A DNA stretch of 64,000 nucleotides, taken from Candidatus Peregrinibacteria bacterium GW2011_GWA2_33_10. GTDB taxonomy: Bacteria; Patescibacteriota; Gracilibacteria; UBA1369; GWC2-33-13. The notes below the pieces were generated by a model. It saw only the letters and a program-made list of their open reading frames with translations, searched no databases and was not told the origin of the DNA. Shown piece by piece: positions 43,159 to 52,610 of this stretch; within the stretch, counting starts at the first letter, position 1, and every line of letters begins with the position of its first letter. Made by a program: the position numbers and the translations under genes. The stretch covers positions 1-64,000 of the forward strand of contig LBOO01000002.1 in NCBI GenBank assembly GCA_000989565.1. Reading direction: 5' to 3'.

Positions 43159-43698
43159 TTATTTAATTAGATTCAAAAATTCGCTCCTTGTATTTTGATT
43201 ATTTTTAAATAGTCCCGTAACAGCGGAAGTAGTCATCAAAGTTCCTTGTTTTTGAACTCCTCTTGCCATTATGCACATATGCTTGGCTTCCAATACTACA
43301 CCCACGCCTTTGGGTGATAAAATTTCCTGTAAAGTATCAGCAATTTGTTTTGTTAATCGTTCCTGATTTTGTAATCTTCGTGAAAAAATATCAACCAATC
43401 GGGGCAATTTGGATAATCCGATAATTTTACCGTTTGGGATATAACCAATATGAGCCTTGCCAAAAAAAGGCAGCAAATGATGCTCGCAAGTACTATAAAA
43501 CTCAATATCCTTGCTGATAATCATCTGATCGTAGTTTTCATCATCGAAAATGGTTAAAATATCCTGTGGATTCATTTTATATCCTGAAAAAATAGTTGCA
43601 TAAGAATCTACCACTCTTTTTGGAGTACCTTTCAAGCCCTCTCGATTTATATCTTCTCCTGTAGAACGAATAATTTCTTCAATATTTTTTTCTAACAT
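43159..43698 (-). CDS. folE: GTP cyclohydrolase I
   Basis: The 179-residue protein makes dihydroneopterin triphosphate from GTP for folate or related pterins. The zinc Cys and catalytic His are in S-T-C-E-H-H-L-L-P-F, then I-P-N-G-K-I-I-G-L-S-K-L-P-R. C-terminally, M-C-I-M-A-R-G-V-Q-K holds the second zinc Cys. The early G-T-P-K-R-V motif and length fit the family. No other folate genes are in the window. It is in the recR-folE-pdxT operon with gaps of 3 and 8 nt. Confidence 0.96.
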   Translation of the reverse strand: MLEKNIEEIIRSTGEDINREGLKGTPKRVVDSYATIFSGYKMNPQDILTIFDDENYDQMIISKDIEFYSTCEHHLLPFFGKAHIGYIPNGKIIGLSKLPRLVDIFSRRLQNQERLTKQIADTLQEILSPKGVGVVLEAKHMCIMARGVQKQGTLMTTSAVTGLFKNNQNTRSEFLNLIK

Positions 43699-43706
43699 AT
43701 TAAAAA

Positions 43707-44300
43707 TTAAGATCTTTTACATAATTGAATAAAATATTTATGAATATCCGGCTTATCTCCTAATTCAGGATGAAAAGTTGAAACCATTAAATTTTCCTCT
43801 TGCGCAAAAATAATATCATTTTTATATTTTGCCAATATTTTTACGTTTTTCCCTATTTCATTAATTTTTGGCGCCCGAATAAAAATTGCCGGAAACATTT
43901 TTAACTTTAATTCATTTATATCTATATTATCAACAAAACTATAAATTTGCGAACCATAAGCATTTCTACAAACTGTAATATCCATTAAATTTAAATTTTT
44001 AACTCCGCCATTATTATCAATAATTCGTTTAGACAATAAAATAGCCCCCGCGCAAGTTCCATAAATACCCATTCCGTCTTTTACTTTTTTCTTTATTTTT
44101 TCAGACAGATTAAATCTTTCCAGCAGCTTGGAAATAGTGGTTGACTCGCCTCCGGGAATAATCAGACCATGAATTTTATTTAAATCCTGTTTTTCCCTGA
44201 CAATTATAGTTTCAACATCAGACTTCTCTAAAGCATTCACATGCTCAATAATAGATCCCTGTATCCCCAAAACTCCGATTTTTAACTTTTTTATAAGCAT
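43707..44300 (-). CDS. pdxT: pyridoxal 5'-phosphate synthase glutaminase subunit
   Basis: The 197-residue protein is a class I-type glutaminase that feeds ammonia to PdxS. It carries G-V-L-G-I-Q-G-S-I at 9-17, P-G-G-E-S-T-T-I-S at 49-57, the nucleophile Cys83 in G-T-C-A-G-A-I, and the His/Glu pair in S-T-F-H-P-E-L. Its partner pdxS is about 36 kb away, whereas in most bacteria the two are neighbours. It heads the operon with folE and recR. Confidence 0.96.
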   Translation of the reverse strand: MLIKKLKIGVLGIQGSIIEHVNALEKSDVETIIVREKQDLNKIHGLIIPGGESTTISKLLERFNLSEKIKKKVKDGMGIYGTCAGAILLSKRIIDNNGGVKNLNLMDITVCRNAYGSQIYSFVDNIDINELKLKMFPAIFIRAPKINEIGKNVKILAKYKNDIIFAQEENLMVSTFHPELGDKPDIHKYFIQLCKRS

Positions 44301-44361
44301 AAATTAAATCAAAAGCTTACGTAAGATAAAGCAAAATGCACAAAAATTCAATTGCTTGACC

Positions 44362-44390
44362 TTGACAAATATGTATGTAATCTTTTTAAT
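44362..44390 (+). promoter_or_regulatory. promoter of the small gene at 44425
   Basis: A consensus TTGACA, a 17-nt spacer and TTTAAT. The start of transcription would be near 44397, which excludes the in-frame ATG at 44356. Confidence 0.6.
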
Positions 44391-44424
44391 TACTAGCCTC
44401 ACGGTATTTTATAAAACAATAAAA

Positions 44425-44709
44425 ATGAAAGAAAAAAAAATTCCAAATAATCCAAATTTATCTGCATTTGAAGAAGATTTTATTTTAGGGTTAGAAACCA
44501 ATAAGCCCGGGATGTATGTTCTTAATCGTCCATTAACCGAGGGAGAAATGGACAAACTGCCTTTAAATACTATGATTATACAATACGGGGCATATTTCGC
44601 TATACAAATTTTTTCAGAAGTTCCAGAAGATAGGGAAAGACCCATGGAATCACTTAATTTAATTATCTCAAAAATTAAAAAAATCACACAAAAAGTTCTT
44701 TATAAATGA
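44425..44709 (+). CDS. small protein of unknown function
   Basis: This protein of 94 residues is not recognised. It is soluble, with K-K-I-P-N-N-P-N-L-S-A-F-E-E-D-F at the start, P-G-M-Y-V-L-N-R-P-L-T-E-G-E-M-D near 30 and an E-D-R-E-R-P motif near 70. An ATG at 44356 would add 23 hydrophobic residues, but the promoter at 44362-44390 lies inside that extension, so the ATG at 44425 is preferred. If another promoter exists further up, the longer form would be membrane-bound. It converges on ispE. Confidence 0.5.
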   Translation: MKEKKIPNNPNLSAFEEDFILGLETNKPGMYVLNRPLTEGEMDKLPLNTMIIQYGAYFAIQIFSEVPEDRERPMESLNLIISKIKKITQKVLYK

Positions 44710-44723
44710 AATTAATTATAGTT

Positions 44724-45500
44724 TTAGTGAACAATAAACAAGCTGCTGCCTGAACCGGTTAAATGAGCTTTTGCTCCTTTTTTGGAAATTTTATCCATCT
44801 CTTTTCTGATTTCAGGAAAGTTTTTAAAAATCAAAGGCTCAAAATCATTATGAATATTTTCTTTTATTTGTGCCAAGTCATTTTTTCCCAATGCAAAAAT
44901 AAGATTTTCAGTTTTCTTCACATCCTTTCCCACATCATATTCATCAATATTTTTATACGCCCAGGGGGTATCAATGGAAATGTTTGGAAAGTTTAAAATT
45001 TCCAAGTTTAATTTTGGCGCGTTCTTTATAATCGTGATTTTCTCACCGAAATTTTCACCTAAAGCAACACCGCCTTCAATAAAAAACGGCGCATCCATTC
45101 CAATTTTTTCCGCTAAAATCCTAAGTTCATCATTATTCAAATCTAAATTCCACAATTTATTTAAAGCTTTTAAAATTGAGGCACCATTAGAACTGCCGCC
45201 TCCCAATCCGCCGCCCATAGGAATGTTTTTTTTGATTTTAATCTGAACACCCTGTTTTATATTAAACTTATTTTGTAGAATATTGGTTGCTTTAAACATC
45301 GTATTTTTATTGTCTCTAGGGACATCTTTGTTATCACACAAAATTTCAGTACTTAAATTATCTTTGGTTTTTAATTCGATTTCATCAAAAAGATCTTCAA
45401 TTTCATAAAAAACGGTTTTTAAAAAATGAAAAGAAGTAACAGAATCTTTCCCTAAAATATCTAAACCCGGATTAACCTTTGCGCAGGATTTTAAAAGCAT
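44724..45500 (-). CDS. ispE: 4-diphosphocytidyl-2-C-methyl-D-erythritol kinase
   Basis: The 258-residue GHMP kinase carries out the fourth step of the MEP pathway. Conserved parts are the N-terminal C-A-K-V-N-P-G-L-D-I-L, the ATP loop P-M-G-G-G-L-G-G-G-S-S-N-G-A-S (about 91-105), D-A-P-F-F-I-E-G-G and the C-terminal L-T-G-S-G-S-S-L-F. It is somewhat short compared with E. coli (283). With dxr and ispDF it gives three genes covering four MEP steps in the window. The next gene upstream, a VKOR-type protein, is 6 nt away. Confidence 0.94.
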   Translation of the reverse strand: MLLKSCAKVNPGLDILGKDSVTSFHFLKTVFYEIEDLFDEIELKTKDNLSTEILCDNKDVPRDNKNTMFKATNILQNKFNIKQGVQIKIKKNIPMGGGLGGGSSNGASILKALNKLWNLDLNNDELRILAEKIGMDAPFFIEGGVALGENFGEKITIIKNAPKLNLEILNFPNISIDTPWAYKNIDEYDVGKDVKKTENLIFALGKNDLAQIKENIHNDFEPLIFKNFPEIRKEMDKISKKGAKAHLTGSGSSLFIVH

Positions 45501-45506
45501 ACAATC

Positions 45507-46010
45507 TTATTTAAAGTAAGTACATCCAATGACTCTTGAGTGTCTGAAAATCAAATAAAAACAAAGAGTAATCAAAATAATTAAGATTTGTTGAGCCAGA
45601 CAAAAAATACAAACCGCGTTCAAAATAAAAAGTTCAGCATAGGAAAGATAAAGAGAAAATAACACTCCGAATAAAGAAAATAGCATTATGAAAACAAGAA
45701 CTGTTCTATTGGTTAAGCCGTGATGAATATTTTTAAAATCAAATTTATTGAAAAAAAGAATACTAACTATAAAAATTAGAATATAACTTAAAATACCCCA
45801 AATGGATACAGGTACATTTAAAAATTCCGAATAAATGGATTTATTAACCTTATCACAATTTAAAAAATCATTGATGTTGCAAATCGCCCCTATATCAATC
45901 TTATAATGCTGATAAATCAAATAAATACAAATTAGAATTGCCGCGCCTGAAAAAATTAATATCAAATTTAATAAGTTTTTTTCTATTTTGCATATTGTTA
46001 ACTGATTCAT
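45507..46010 (-). CDS. vitamin K epoxide reductase (VKOR)-family membrane protein
   Basis: The 167-residue protein has about four transmembrane helices. The outer loop has the Cys pair C44 and C52 (D-I-G-A-I-C-N-I-N...N-C-D-K-V), followed by V-P-V-S-I-W-G. The active C-x-x-C is C134-I-F-C137 in a helix end. VKOR proteins reoxidise a DsbA-like partner with quinone, so they drive disulfide bond formation outside the membrane. No DsbA domain is fused or adjacent here. It fits the Cys-rich exported proteins seen in this window. It is co-oriented with ispE and the PBP. Confidence 0.9.
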   Translation of the reverse strand: MNQLTICKIEKNLLNLILIFSGAAILICIYLIYQHYKIDIGAICNINDFLNCDKVNKSIYSEFLNVPVSIWGILSYILIFIVSILFFNKFDFKNIHHGLTNRTVLVFIMLFSLFGVLFSLYLSYAELFILNAVCIFCLAQQILIILITLCFYLIFRHSRVIGCTYFK

Positions 46011-46093
46011 TTTTATTGATTAAAGATACTGAAATTCTTAAAAATTATAATCTTCATTCTCAAAAAAACCAAAATGATTTTAAAACACTTTCT

Positions 46094-48580
46094 TTAGTAG
46101 ATTAAAAAAAAGTTTACTTCATTCGATACGCTTTCGCCACCCTCCAAAATATAAGCTTCAGCTCTTGCTTTAATAGGGCATTTAATCTTATTTATTTGCT
46201 TATCCAATGAGCAATTGTCGTTAAATTTTTCAATATCCATTAAATAAGTAAATGGAAATTCTGATGTTTCAAACGAAAATTTATTATTTATATACCATTT
46301 TACTTTTGCCACATCGTTTTTTACATTCGCTCTTAATGGTATCTTTTGAGCGTTAATCGGCACTTCTTTGTCGATTAAAAAGGAATCATTATTGTTAGGA
46401 TGAGAGATTTCAATTGTTTTAGGGGTTTCAGTATTGCTCGTTTCGCAAGTTTTAATTGGAGGTTGAGGAATATTGTGTTCCATTGCCCATCTTCTCAACT
46501 CAGGAGGATAAACAATAAAAACTTTTTCTTCAATATGATTAGAATAAACCTCGCAAGAATCACTGATCAACATATTATTAATCGGGTCAATTCTCAGTTT
46601 TTGATACATATTATCCCATTCTTTCGGTTCTGTTCCCTGAATAAAGATTTCATTAACACGTTCCGAACACAATTGAGTAGGCAGAAATCCTGACAATTTG
46701 CAAATTTCCACATCCACAAGCCCTTCAGGCCGAGCAAAATCTTTTTTCGGGATATTTCCATGAATTTCTTCCATCAATGAATTCCAGATAGGTGCCGCGC
46801 CCGTAATACCTGAAATATTCTCCATACTTTTTGCGTCCGCATTCCCTATCCAGACTAAACTTAAATAATCAGGGGTAAATCCGATCGCGAAATTATCCTT
46901 AAAATTTCTGGTTGTACCTGTTTTTACAGCTGCTTTTCGGTTCAATTCTAAAACAGTGTCTTCTCCAAATCCCAAAATTCTACTTTTTTTATCGCTTAAA
47001 ATATCAATAATCTGAAAAGCAGCCTGTTCTCCATTTTTTCCCAGAATATAACTACCTTTATTATCCTCGTTTTTCTCTAAAACATTTCCGTTAACATCAA
47101 TGATTCTTTCTATAAATTTTAAATCCTTTTTCACTCCGAAATTCGCTAAAATATTATAGGCTTGAGCTAATTCAACCGGTTTAACTTCCGCACCTCCCAG
47201 CGTCAACGATAAACCATAATGTTTAGGTTGATTTTTCCAAGAGGAAATACCCATTTTTTTCATAAACGTCATAAAATCGGGGATGCCAATATAATCCAGA
47301 ACCTTAACAGCTGGAATATTTAAACTGCTTCCCAACGAATCCCTAAGCTTCACGAGTCCATGAAATTTTAAATCATAATTTTTTGGCGAATAAGAGCCTC
47401 CATCAGTGGAAAATTGAGTATAAATATCATTTACGGTTGTGGCGGGAGTATAACCTTTTAAAAAAGCTTTCAAGTAAGTGAAAGGTTTTAACGCGGAACC
47501 CGGTTGTCGCAAAGCCAAAAGCATATCCACGGCTCCATCAATGGATTCGTCAAAATAATCTTTTGACCCTATCCAAATTAAAACTTGATTGGAATCAGTA
47601 TCAAGCACGAGAATCGCACCATTATTTACATTGTTTTCCTCCAGTTTTTTTAACTTTTCTTCTAAGATTATTTCCGCTCTTCGCTGCAAATTCATATCTA
47701 AAGTCGTATAAATTCTGAGACCTCCGAAATGCACCAAATCTTCTCCATATTTTTTTTCTAATTGATTAATCACATAATGAGCAAAATGAGGCGCTTTAAT
47801 TTCATACACATTTTTCCTAAAAACCAGAGGTTCTTCTTTCGCAGCTTCAGCTTCTTTTTCAGACAAAAATTTGTTTTTCACCATCATGTCAAGAACATAC
47901 GCTTGTCTTTTTTCCGCATTATCTATATTTAAAAAAGGGTTGTAATTGCTTGGAGATTGAGGAAGTCCCGCAAGTATTGCAGTTTCAGCCAAATCCAAAT
48001 CATACACATGTTTGCCGAAATAATCTAAAGATGCCGCTTCAACACCATAAGCCAAATTGCCGTAATAAATCTTATTTAAATACATCTCTAAAATTTCTTC
48101 TTTTGAAAATTCCAATTCCAGTTTTAAAGCATAAAAAGCTTCTTTAATTTTATTTTTCCATGATCTGTCTTTTTTTATACCCAAAAGATTTCTCGCTAAC
48201 TGCTGAGTGAGAGTACTGCCTCCGCTGACAATTCTCGCTTCTTTGATATTTAAATAAACCGCCCTCACAATGGCTTTAAAATCCAAACCGTGATGTTTAA
48301 AAAAATTTTTATCTTCAACGGAAATTGTAGCCTCAAGTAAAGATTTAGGCATTTCCTTAATCGCGATTTTTGTTTTTTTGCCGGAATTCGGTATTAAAAT
48401 TTCATATAAAAGTTCCTTGTTTCGATCATAAATTTTACTGGTTTCCGTAAAATTATTATTAAAATTATCAGGTAGAGGAAAACTGTATAAAACTAAAAAA
48501 AAACCTCCAATTAAAAAGAATATGGTAGCTGATAAAATAAATTTATAATTTTTTAAAAAATTTTTTCTCTTCATTGTCAA
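46094..48580 (-). CDS. class A penicillin-binding protein, PBP1C-like
   Basis: The 828-residue protein has an N-terminal anchor (12-33) and a GT51 transglycosylase at about 50-240 (catalytic Glu in S-V-E-D-K-N-F-F-K-H-H-G; G-G-S-T-L-T-Q-Q-L-A-R-N). The transpeptidase is at about 300-620, with S-x-x-K in P-G-S-A-L-K-P-F, S-x-N in S-S-L-N-I-P, and K-T-G-T-T-R-N. A C-terminal Ig-like domain (about 735-828) resembles BiPBP_C of PbpC. It makes and crosslinks glycan strands on the outer face. It is the largest cell-wall gene here. Start M1 or M3 cannot be decided. TTGACA immediately before the start is not a good promoter. Confidence 0.95.
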   Translation of the reverse strand: MTMKRKNFLKNYKFILSATIFFLIGGFFLVLYSFPLPDNFNNNFTETSKIYDRNKELLYEILIPNSGKKTKIAIKEMPKSLLEATISVEDKNFFKHHGLDFKAIVRAVYLNIKEARIVSGGSTLTQQLARNLLGIKKDRSWKNKIKEAFYALKLELEFSKEEILEMYLNKIYYGNLAYGVEAASLDYFGKHVYDLDLAETAILAGLPQSPSNYNPFLNIDNAEKRQAYVLDMMVKNKFLSEKEAEAAKEEPLVFRKNVYEIKAPHFAHYVINQLEKKYGEDLVHFGGLRIYTTLDMNLQRRAEIILEEKLKKLEENNVNNGAILVLDTDSNQVLIWIGSKDYFDESIDGAVDMLLALRQPGSALKPFTYLKAFLKGYTPATTVNDIYTQFSTDGGSYSPKNYDLKFHGLVKLRDSLGSSLNIPAVKVLDYIGIPDFMTFMKKMGISSWKNQPKHYGLSLTLGGAEVKPVELAQAYNILANFGVKKDLKFIERIIDVNGNVLEKNEDNKGSYILGKNGEQAAFQIIDILSDKKSRILGFGEDTVLELNRKAAVKTGTTRNFKDNFAIGFTPDYLSLVWIGNADAKSMENISGITGAAPIWNSLMEEIHGNIPKKDFARPEGLVDVEICKLSGFLPTQLCSERVNEIFIQGTEPKEWDNMYQKLRIDPINNMLISDSCEVYSNHIEEKVFIVYPPELRRWAMEHNIPQPPIKTCETSNTETPKTIEISHPNNNDSFLIDKEVPINAQKIPLRANVKNDVAKVKWYINNKFSFETSEFPFTYLMDIEKFNDNCSLDKQINKIKCPIKARAEAYILEGGESVSNEVNFFLIY

Positions 48581-48636
48581 GCCAATATGTTATGTATTTA
48601 GTTTCCTAAACTTATATTTAATTTTAGTCGCAACTC

Positions 48637-48665
48637 TTGTCTATTTACAAATAATAAAGTATTCT
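48637..48665 (+). promoter_or_regulatory. promoter of rny
   Basis: TTGTCT, a 17-nt spacer and TATTCT end 27 nt before the ATG at 48693. The -35 overlaps a TGTCTA hexamer. Confidence 0.5.
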
Positions 48666-48692
48666 CTAACATGATAAAACTTTAATAAATAA

Positions 48693-50228
48693 ATGCAAAT
48701 GCCATTCACATCACAAGACATATTGTTTGGATTAATAGCTATTTTACTGGGAGTAGGAATTGCTTTTTTAATCAAAAGAATACCTAAATTTGATCCCAAA
48801 ATTGCCGAAGAAAAAACTTCCAAATTGATTGAAGAAAAAAAGACGGAAGCAAAAGAATATTTGGAAAGAATTAAAAAATCTTTGGAAGAATATAAAAAAA
48901 CGGCTGAAGTCCAACAAAATCGCTTAAAAAATTCTATCCAAAATTTAGAAAAAATAATTAATTTAAAATCTGAAAATGTAAATAAAAAAGAACAAAGAAA
49001 AAATCTTGTTGAAGAGCAATACAAGGAATTGGAAAAAAATATTAACGAGAATAAAAATCAAATTGATAATTTGGAAAGCGATTATATTAAAAAACTCATT
49101 GAATATACTGAGTTGGACAGAGAAGAAGCCAAAAATTCAATTATTCAAAATGAAGTGAAATATATAGATGACAATAAACAAAACATTATAACTAAATATG
49201 AAGAAATTATTAAAGAAGATGTGGTTAAAGAAGCCAAAAATATTCTTCATACGGCAATTTATAAATGCAATACGGTAACTTCGGTTGAAAGCAAAGCAAC
49301 AATCGTGAAATTGCGGAAGGAAAAAATAAAAGATCAATTGCTGGAGAATAAAGCTGAAAATCTTATTTATCTCGAACAGCTGTTGGGAGTGGATATTATT
49401 TTTGATGATGTTGAAGAATCTATTACAATTGCCGGTTTTGATCTTATAAAGAGAAATATAGCTACAGTCGCTATCGAAAAATTACTTAAAGAAAAAGCCA
49501 TTAACAAACAAAAAATTGACAAAAAAATTGAAGAAGCTAAAAAAGAAACTGAAGACATTATTATAAAAGAAGGGCAAAAAGCTTGTAAACTAATGAATAT
49601 CCAAAATGCACATCCAAGTTTTGTTAAAATTGTTGGCAGATTAAAGTTCAGAACAAGTTATGGTCAGAATATATTGCTGCATTCTTTGGAAGTCGCTTTC
49701 TTATCGGCAATCCTAGCTTCTGAAATCGGAGCTGATATCCAAGTCGCAAAAATAGCAGGGTTCTTGCATGATGTCGGAAAAGCTATAGATCATGAAATAG
49801 AAGAATCGCATGACAAGTTGACTAAAGAGATCATGACCAAGTTCAAATTCCCTGAACCGATGATCCATGCCGCATGGGCACATCATGAAGCAATACCTTT
49901 GGAAACAATTGAAGCCCATATAGTAAAAGCTTCAGATGCTTTATCCGCGGGACGTCCCGGAGCCCGACAAGAATCCTTGGAAAAATATTTGGAAAGGATT
50001 CAACAATTGGAAGAAACCGCTTCCTCATTTGAAGGTGTCAAAAAAAGTTTTGCCATATCCGCGGGCAGAGAAGTCAGAATAATTGTAGAACCGGAAATAA
50101 TAAATGACGCAGGAGTTGATGAATTAGCGATAAATGTTGCTGACAAAATAGAAAAAAAGATGTCTTTCCCCGGAAAAATAAAGGTAAACGTGATCAGAAC
50201 AACCCGCTCAACAGAATACGCTAAATAG
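48693..50228 (+). CDS. rny: ribonuclease Y
   Basis: The 511-residue protein has an N-terminal membrane helix (10-26) and a long Lys/Glu coiled coil (about 35-195). A KH domain is at about 205-275 (L-L-G-V-D-I-I-F-D-D-V-E-E-S-I-T-I-A-G-F-D). The HD domain is at about 320-430 (Q-N-I-L-L-H-S-L-E-V-A; G-F-L-H-D-V-G-K-A-I-D-H-E; A-A-W-A-H-H-E-A-I). RNase Y is the membrane-bound endonuclease that starts mRNA decay. The ending with V-N-V-I-R-T-T-R-S-T-E-Y-A-K is typical. The next gene (YtxH) is 48 nt downstream. Confidence 0.97.
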   Translation: MQMPFTSQDILFGLIAILLGVGIAFLIKRIPKFDPKIAEEKTSKLIEEKKTEAKEYLERIKKSLEEYKKTAEVQQNRLKNSIQNLEKIINLKSENVNKKEQRKNLVEEQYKELEKNINENKNQIDNLESDYIKKLIEYTELDREEAKNSIIQNEVKYIDDNKQNIITKYEEIIKEDVVKEAKNILHTAIYKCNTVTSVESKATIVKLRKEKIKDQLLENKAENLIYLEQLLGVDIIFDDVEESITIAGFDLIKRNIATVAIEKLLKEKAINKQKIDKKIEEAKKETEDIIIKEGQKACKLMNIQNAHPSFVKIVGRLKFRTSYGQNILLHSLEVAFLSAILASEIGADIQVAKIAGFLHDVGKAIDHEIEESHDKLTKEIMTKFKFPEPMIHAAWAHHEAIPLETIEAHIVKASDALSAGRPGARQESLEKYLERIQQLEETASSFEGVKKSFAISAGREVRIIVEPEIINDAGVDELAINVADKIEKKMSFPGKIKVNVIRTTRSTEYAK

Positions 50229-50276
50229 AGTTTTAATTAAAAATTGAGAATTAATAAAATACTAACCACTTAATTT

Positions 50277-50642
50277 ATGGAAAACAAAAAAATTGGTAAA
50301 AAAATAGACAAATTAATTATGGGTGCGATTATTGGTGGAGCTATCGGTTCTGTTTTGGGTGTAACTTTTGCGCCAAAATCAGGGAAAGAGATGAGAAAAA
50401 CCATTACCGATAAAAGTAAAAATGCTTATTTAAAAAGCAAAGTCGCCACGGAAAATTTTATGGATACACATAAAGATCAAATTGAAAGCGCTAAAAATAC
50501 ATCAAAAAGTATTTTTAAAAAAATATTTTGGCGACTTAAAAAAAAAGCATCTTTAGATTCTTCAGATAGAGAAAAATCCGGCATCAAAAATATACCTGTA
50601 GAATCCATTGATCTCACAATTGAAAGAGAAGAAAAAATATAA
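50277..50642 (+). CDS. YtxH-domain small membrane protein
   Basis: The 121-residue protein has one glycine-rich transmembrane helix (about 14-35, I-M-G-A-I-I-G-G-A-I-G-S-V-L-G) followed by F-A-P-K-S-G-K-E-M-R-K-T-I. This is the pattern of YtxH/gas-vesicle-GvpP-like proteins. The rest is a charged helix. Family members respond to stress in Firmicutes, but the role here is unknown. It is likely co-transcribed with rny. Confidence 0.8.
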   Translation: MENKKIGKKIDKLIMGAIIGGAIGSVLGVTFAPKSGKEMRKTITDKSKNAYLKSKVATENFMDTHKDQIESAKNTSKSIFKKIFWRLKKKASLDSSDREKSGIKNIPVESIDLTIEREEKI

Positions 50643-50699
50643 ATATTTTTTAAATTTTATAAGTGATTTTAAAAAATGTAATGATTAAATTAAAAAACG

Positions 50700-50716
50700 G
50701 TTGTATAATGTACAAC
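50700..50716. promoter_or_regulatory. inverted repeat over the -10 of the VanW gene
   Basis: GTTGTA-N5-TACAAC is a perfect inverted repeat centred on TATAAT (50704-50709), 16 nt before the ATG at 50733. No good -35 is seen, so an activator or repressor site is plausible. Confidence 0.45.
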
Positions 50717-50732
50717 AATATTTTAAAAATTT

Positions 50733-52601
50733 ATGAATAAAATTAAAGTTTTAAAAAATAAGATTTTGATGATTATCTCGGTGATTTTGAGCATTTCAAC
50801 CGCTTTGATTTTAGCGGTCGGCTATTTTGTCCCACTATTATTTGCGGATAAAATATATCCGCGCACATATGCTTTCAATAGCAGTCTTTCTTTTGAAGAT
50901 ATGAATACCGCCAAAGAAATCGTTAAAAATAACCTTGAAAAAATATTTTTACAAAAGGTGCCGATCATATTTAATAATAAAGAATATTTATTCTCTTTTT
51001 CCGAATTAGGTGTTGAGATTGATATTAATCAGATAGAAAAGCAGCTTCTAACCATTCAAAATAACAATACAATCGAATTTTACCGCCAAAGCTTGATTCC
51101 AAAATACATTGATATAGAACCAATAATAGATAATGAAAAAGCAACCGGATCACTAATATCCAAAATACCGGATCTGAAAATTTCTAAAAATGCTCAAATT
51201 AAATTAAATGCGGATCGTCAGATACAAATTATCCCTGAAGAAGAAGGTTATAAAGTAAATTACAATGAATTTGCTTCCGCTATCAAGACTCTCATCAATA
51301 ATAACAAAATTCAAAAAATTGTTTTAGAAGCAAAAAAAGATAAACCTTTATTAACGGAAGAGAAATTAAATGCTTACAAAAGTAATTTAGTGGAAAAAAT
51401 TTCTAAAAATATTAACTTAATTCATAACGAGAAAAAATGGACAATAAAAGCGCTTGATAATCCCGAATGGTTGACTATTAATATTCAACCCTACTATGAA
51501 TTGAAATTTATAAACAAGAAAATCCCTTTAGAAATAATTTCGGAAAAAGCTGATTTGTTTCAAGCGGATTATGGCGATTTAAATCTTCAGTTTGAACCAA
51601 AAATAAAATTCAATGAAGAAAAAATAAAAGAATTTATTATCTCTAAAATAAGTCCGCAAATAGAAGTCAAAGCAACTAACGCAAAAATATATTACAATCA
51701 AAATAATCAAGTTGTCTTTGAGGGAACAGCGAAAAACGGTCAAGGAATTGAGATGGATAAATTAATGAAAAATTATCAATTAGCTGTCAATGAAAACCTG
51801 AATCAATTGGAAATTCCTGTTTCAATAATGAAAGCTCAAGTTGAAGCTGATGAAAAATTAAAAAATTTAGGCATCAAAGAGCTTATTGCCGTAGGGTATT
51901 CCAATTTTACAGGCTCTCCTACGAACAGAATACATAACATTGGAGTAGCAATGAGTAAATTAAATGGAATATTAATTCCGCCTAATGAAATATTTTCTTT
52001 TAATACCAATATTGGCGCGGTTGATGGATCTACGGGCTATTATAAAGAGTTGGTCATTAAACAGGGGAAAATAACGCCGGAATACGGGGGAGGGGTATGC
52101 CAAGTATCATCAACCGTATATCGTGCGGCATTTTTTGGAGGCTTGCCAATAGTCGACCGCCGTGCGCACAGTTTTGCCGTAAGTTATTATGCTCGGCCTT
52201 TAGGATATGGGCTTGATGCCACAATTTATATAGGCGCGCAAGATTTAAAATTTAAAAACGACACTCCGGGACATATTTTAATTCAAAGTTTTGTTAGCGG
52301 CAGTGATGCATACATAAAATTTTATGGAACAGATGATGCCAGAGAAGTCGAAACGCAAGGCCCATTCATTACAAACAAAAAACCTGCGCCTCCGACTCAG
52401 ATAATTTATACTGACCAATTAGCTCCGGGACAAAAGAAAAAGCAGGAAAACGCAGTGGAAGGATTCGACGCGGCATGGATCCGCGTAGTAAAAAAAGGCA
52501 GTACTTCTCAAAAAGAAACTTTCAACAGTTATTATCGCGCATGGGCGGAAAAACTCTTGGTAGGTATCGATAAACCTCAAGAAGAAGAAAAAAAGGAATA
52601 G
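50733..52601 (+). CDS. VanW-family protein with peptidoglycan-binding-like N-terminal domains
   Basis: The 622-residue protein has a signal-anchor (10-33). Two alike segments follow (about 55-210 and 215-370), of the PG_binding_4 kind (E-Y-L-F-S-F-S-E-L-G-V-E-I-D style). The VanW domain is at about 385-530: F-S-F-N-T-N-I-G-A-V-D-G-S-T-G-Y, then G-G-G-V-C-Q-V-S-S-T-V-Y and H-S-F-A-V-S-Y-Y. This architecture is widespread in Gram-positives and CPR. It acts outside the membrane, probably on the wall. The name comes from the vancomycin cluster, but function is unknown and does not imply resistance. A Glu/Lys tail ends it. Confidence 0.88.
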   Translation: MNKIKVLKNKILMIISVILSISTALILAVGYFVPLLFADKIYPRTYAFNSSLSFEDMNTAKEIVKNNLEKIFLQKVPIIFNNKEYLFSFSELGVEIDINQIEKQLLTIQNNNTIEFYRQSLIPKYIDIEPIIDNEKATGSLISKIPDLKISKNAQIKLNADRQIQIIPEEEGYKVNYNEFASAIKTLINNNKIQKIVLEAKKDKPLLTEEKLNAYKSNLVEKISKNINLIHNEKKWTIKALDNPEWLTINIQPYYELKFINKKIPLEIISEKADLFQADYGDLNLQFEPKIKFNEEKIKEFIISKISPQIEVKATNAKIYYNQNNQVVFEGTAKNGQGIEMDKLMKNYQLAVNENLNQLEIPVSIMKAQVEADEKLKNLGIKELIAVGYSNFTGSPTNRIHNIGVAMSKLNGILIPPNEIFSFNTNIGAVDGSTGYYKELVIKQGKITPEYGGGVCQVSSTVYRAAFFGGLPIVDRRAHSFAVSYYARPLGYGLDATIYIGAQDLKFKNDTPGHILIQSFVSGSDAYIKFYGTDDAREVETQGPFITNKKPAPPTQIIYTDQLAPGQKKKQENAVEGFDAAWIRVVKKGSTSQKETFNSYYRAWAEKLLVGIDKPQEEEKKE

Positions 52602-52610
52602 CCCTATCAA

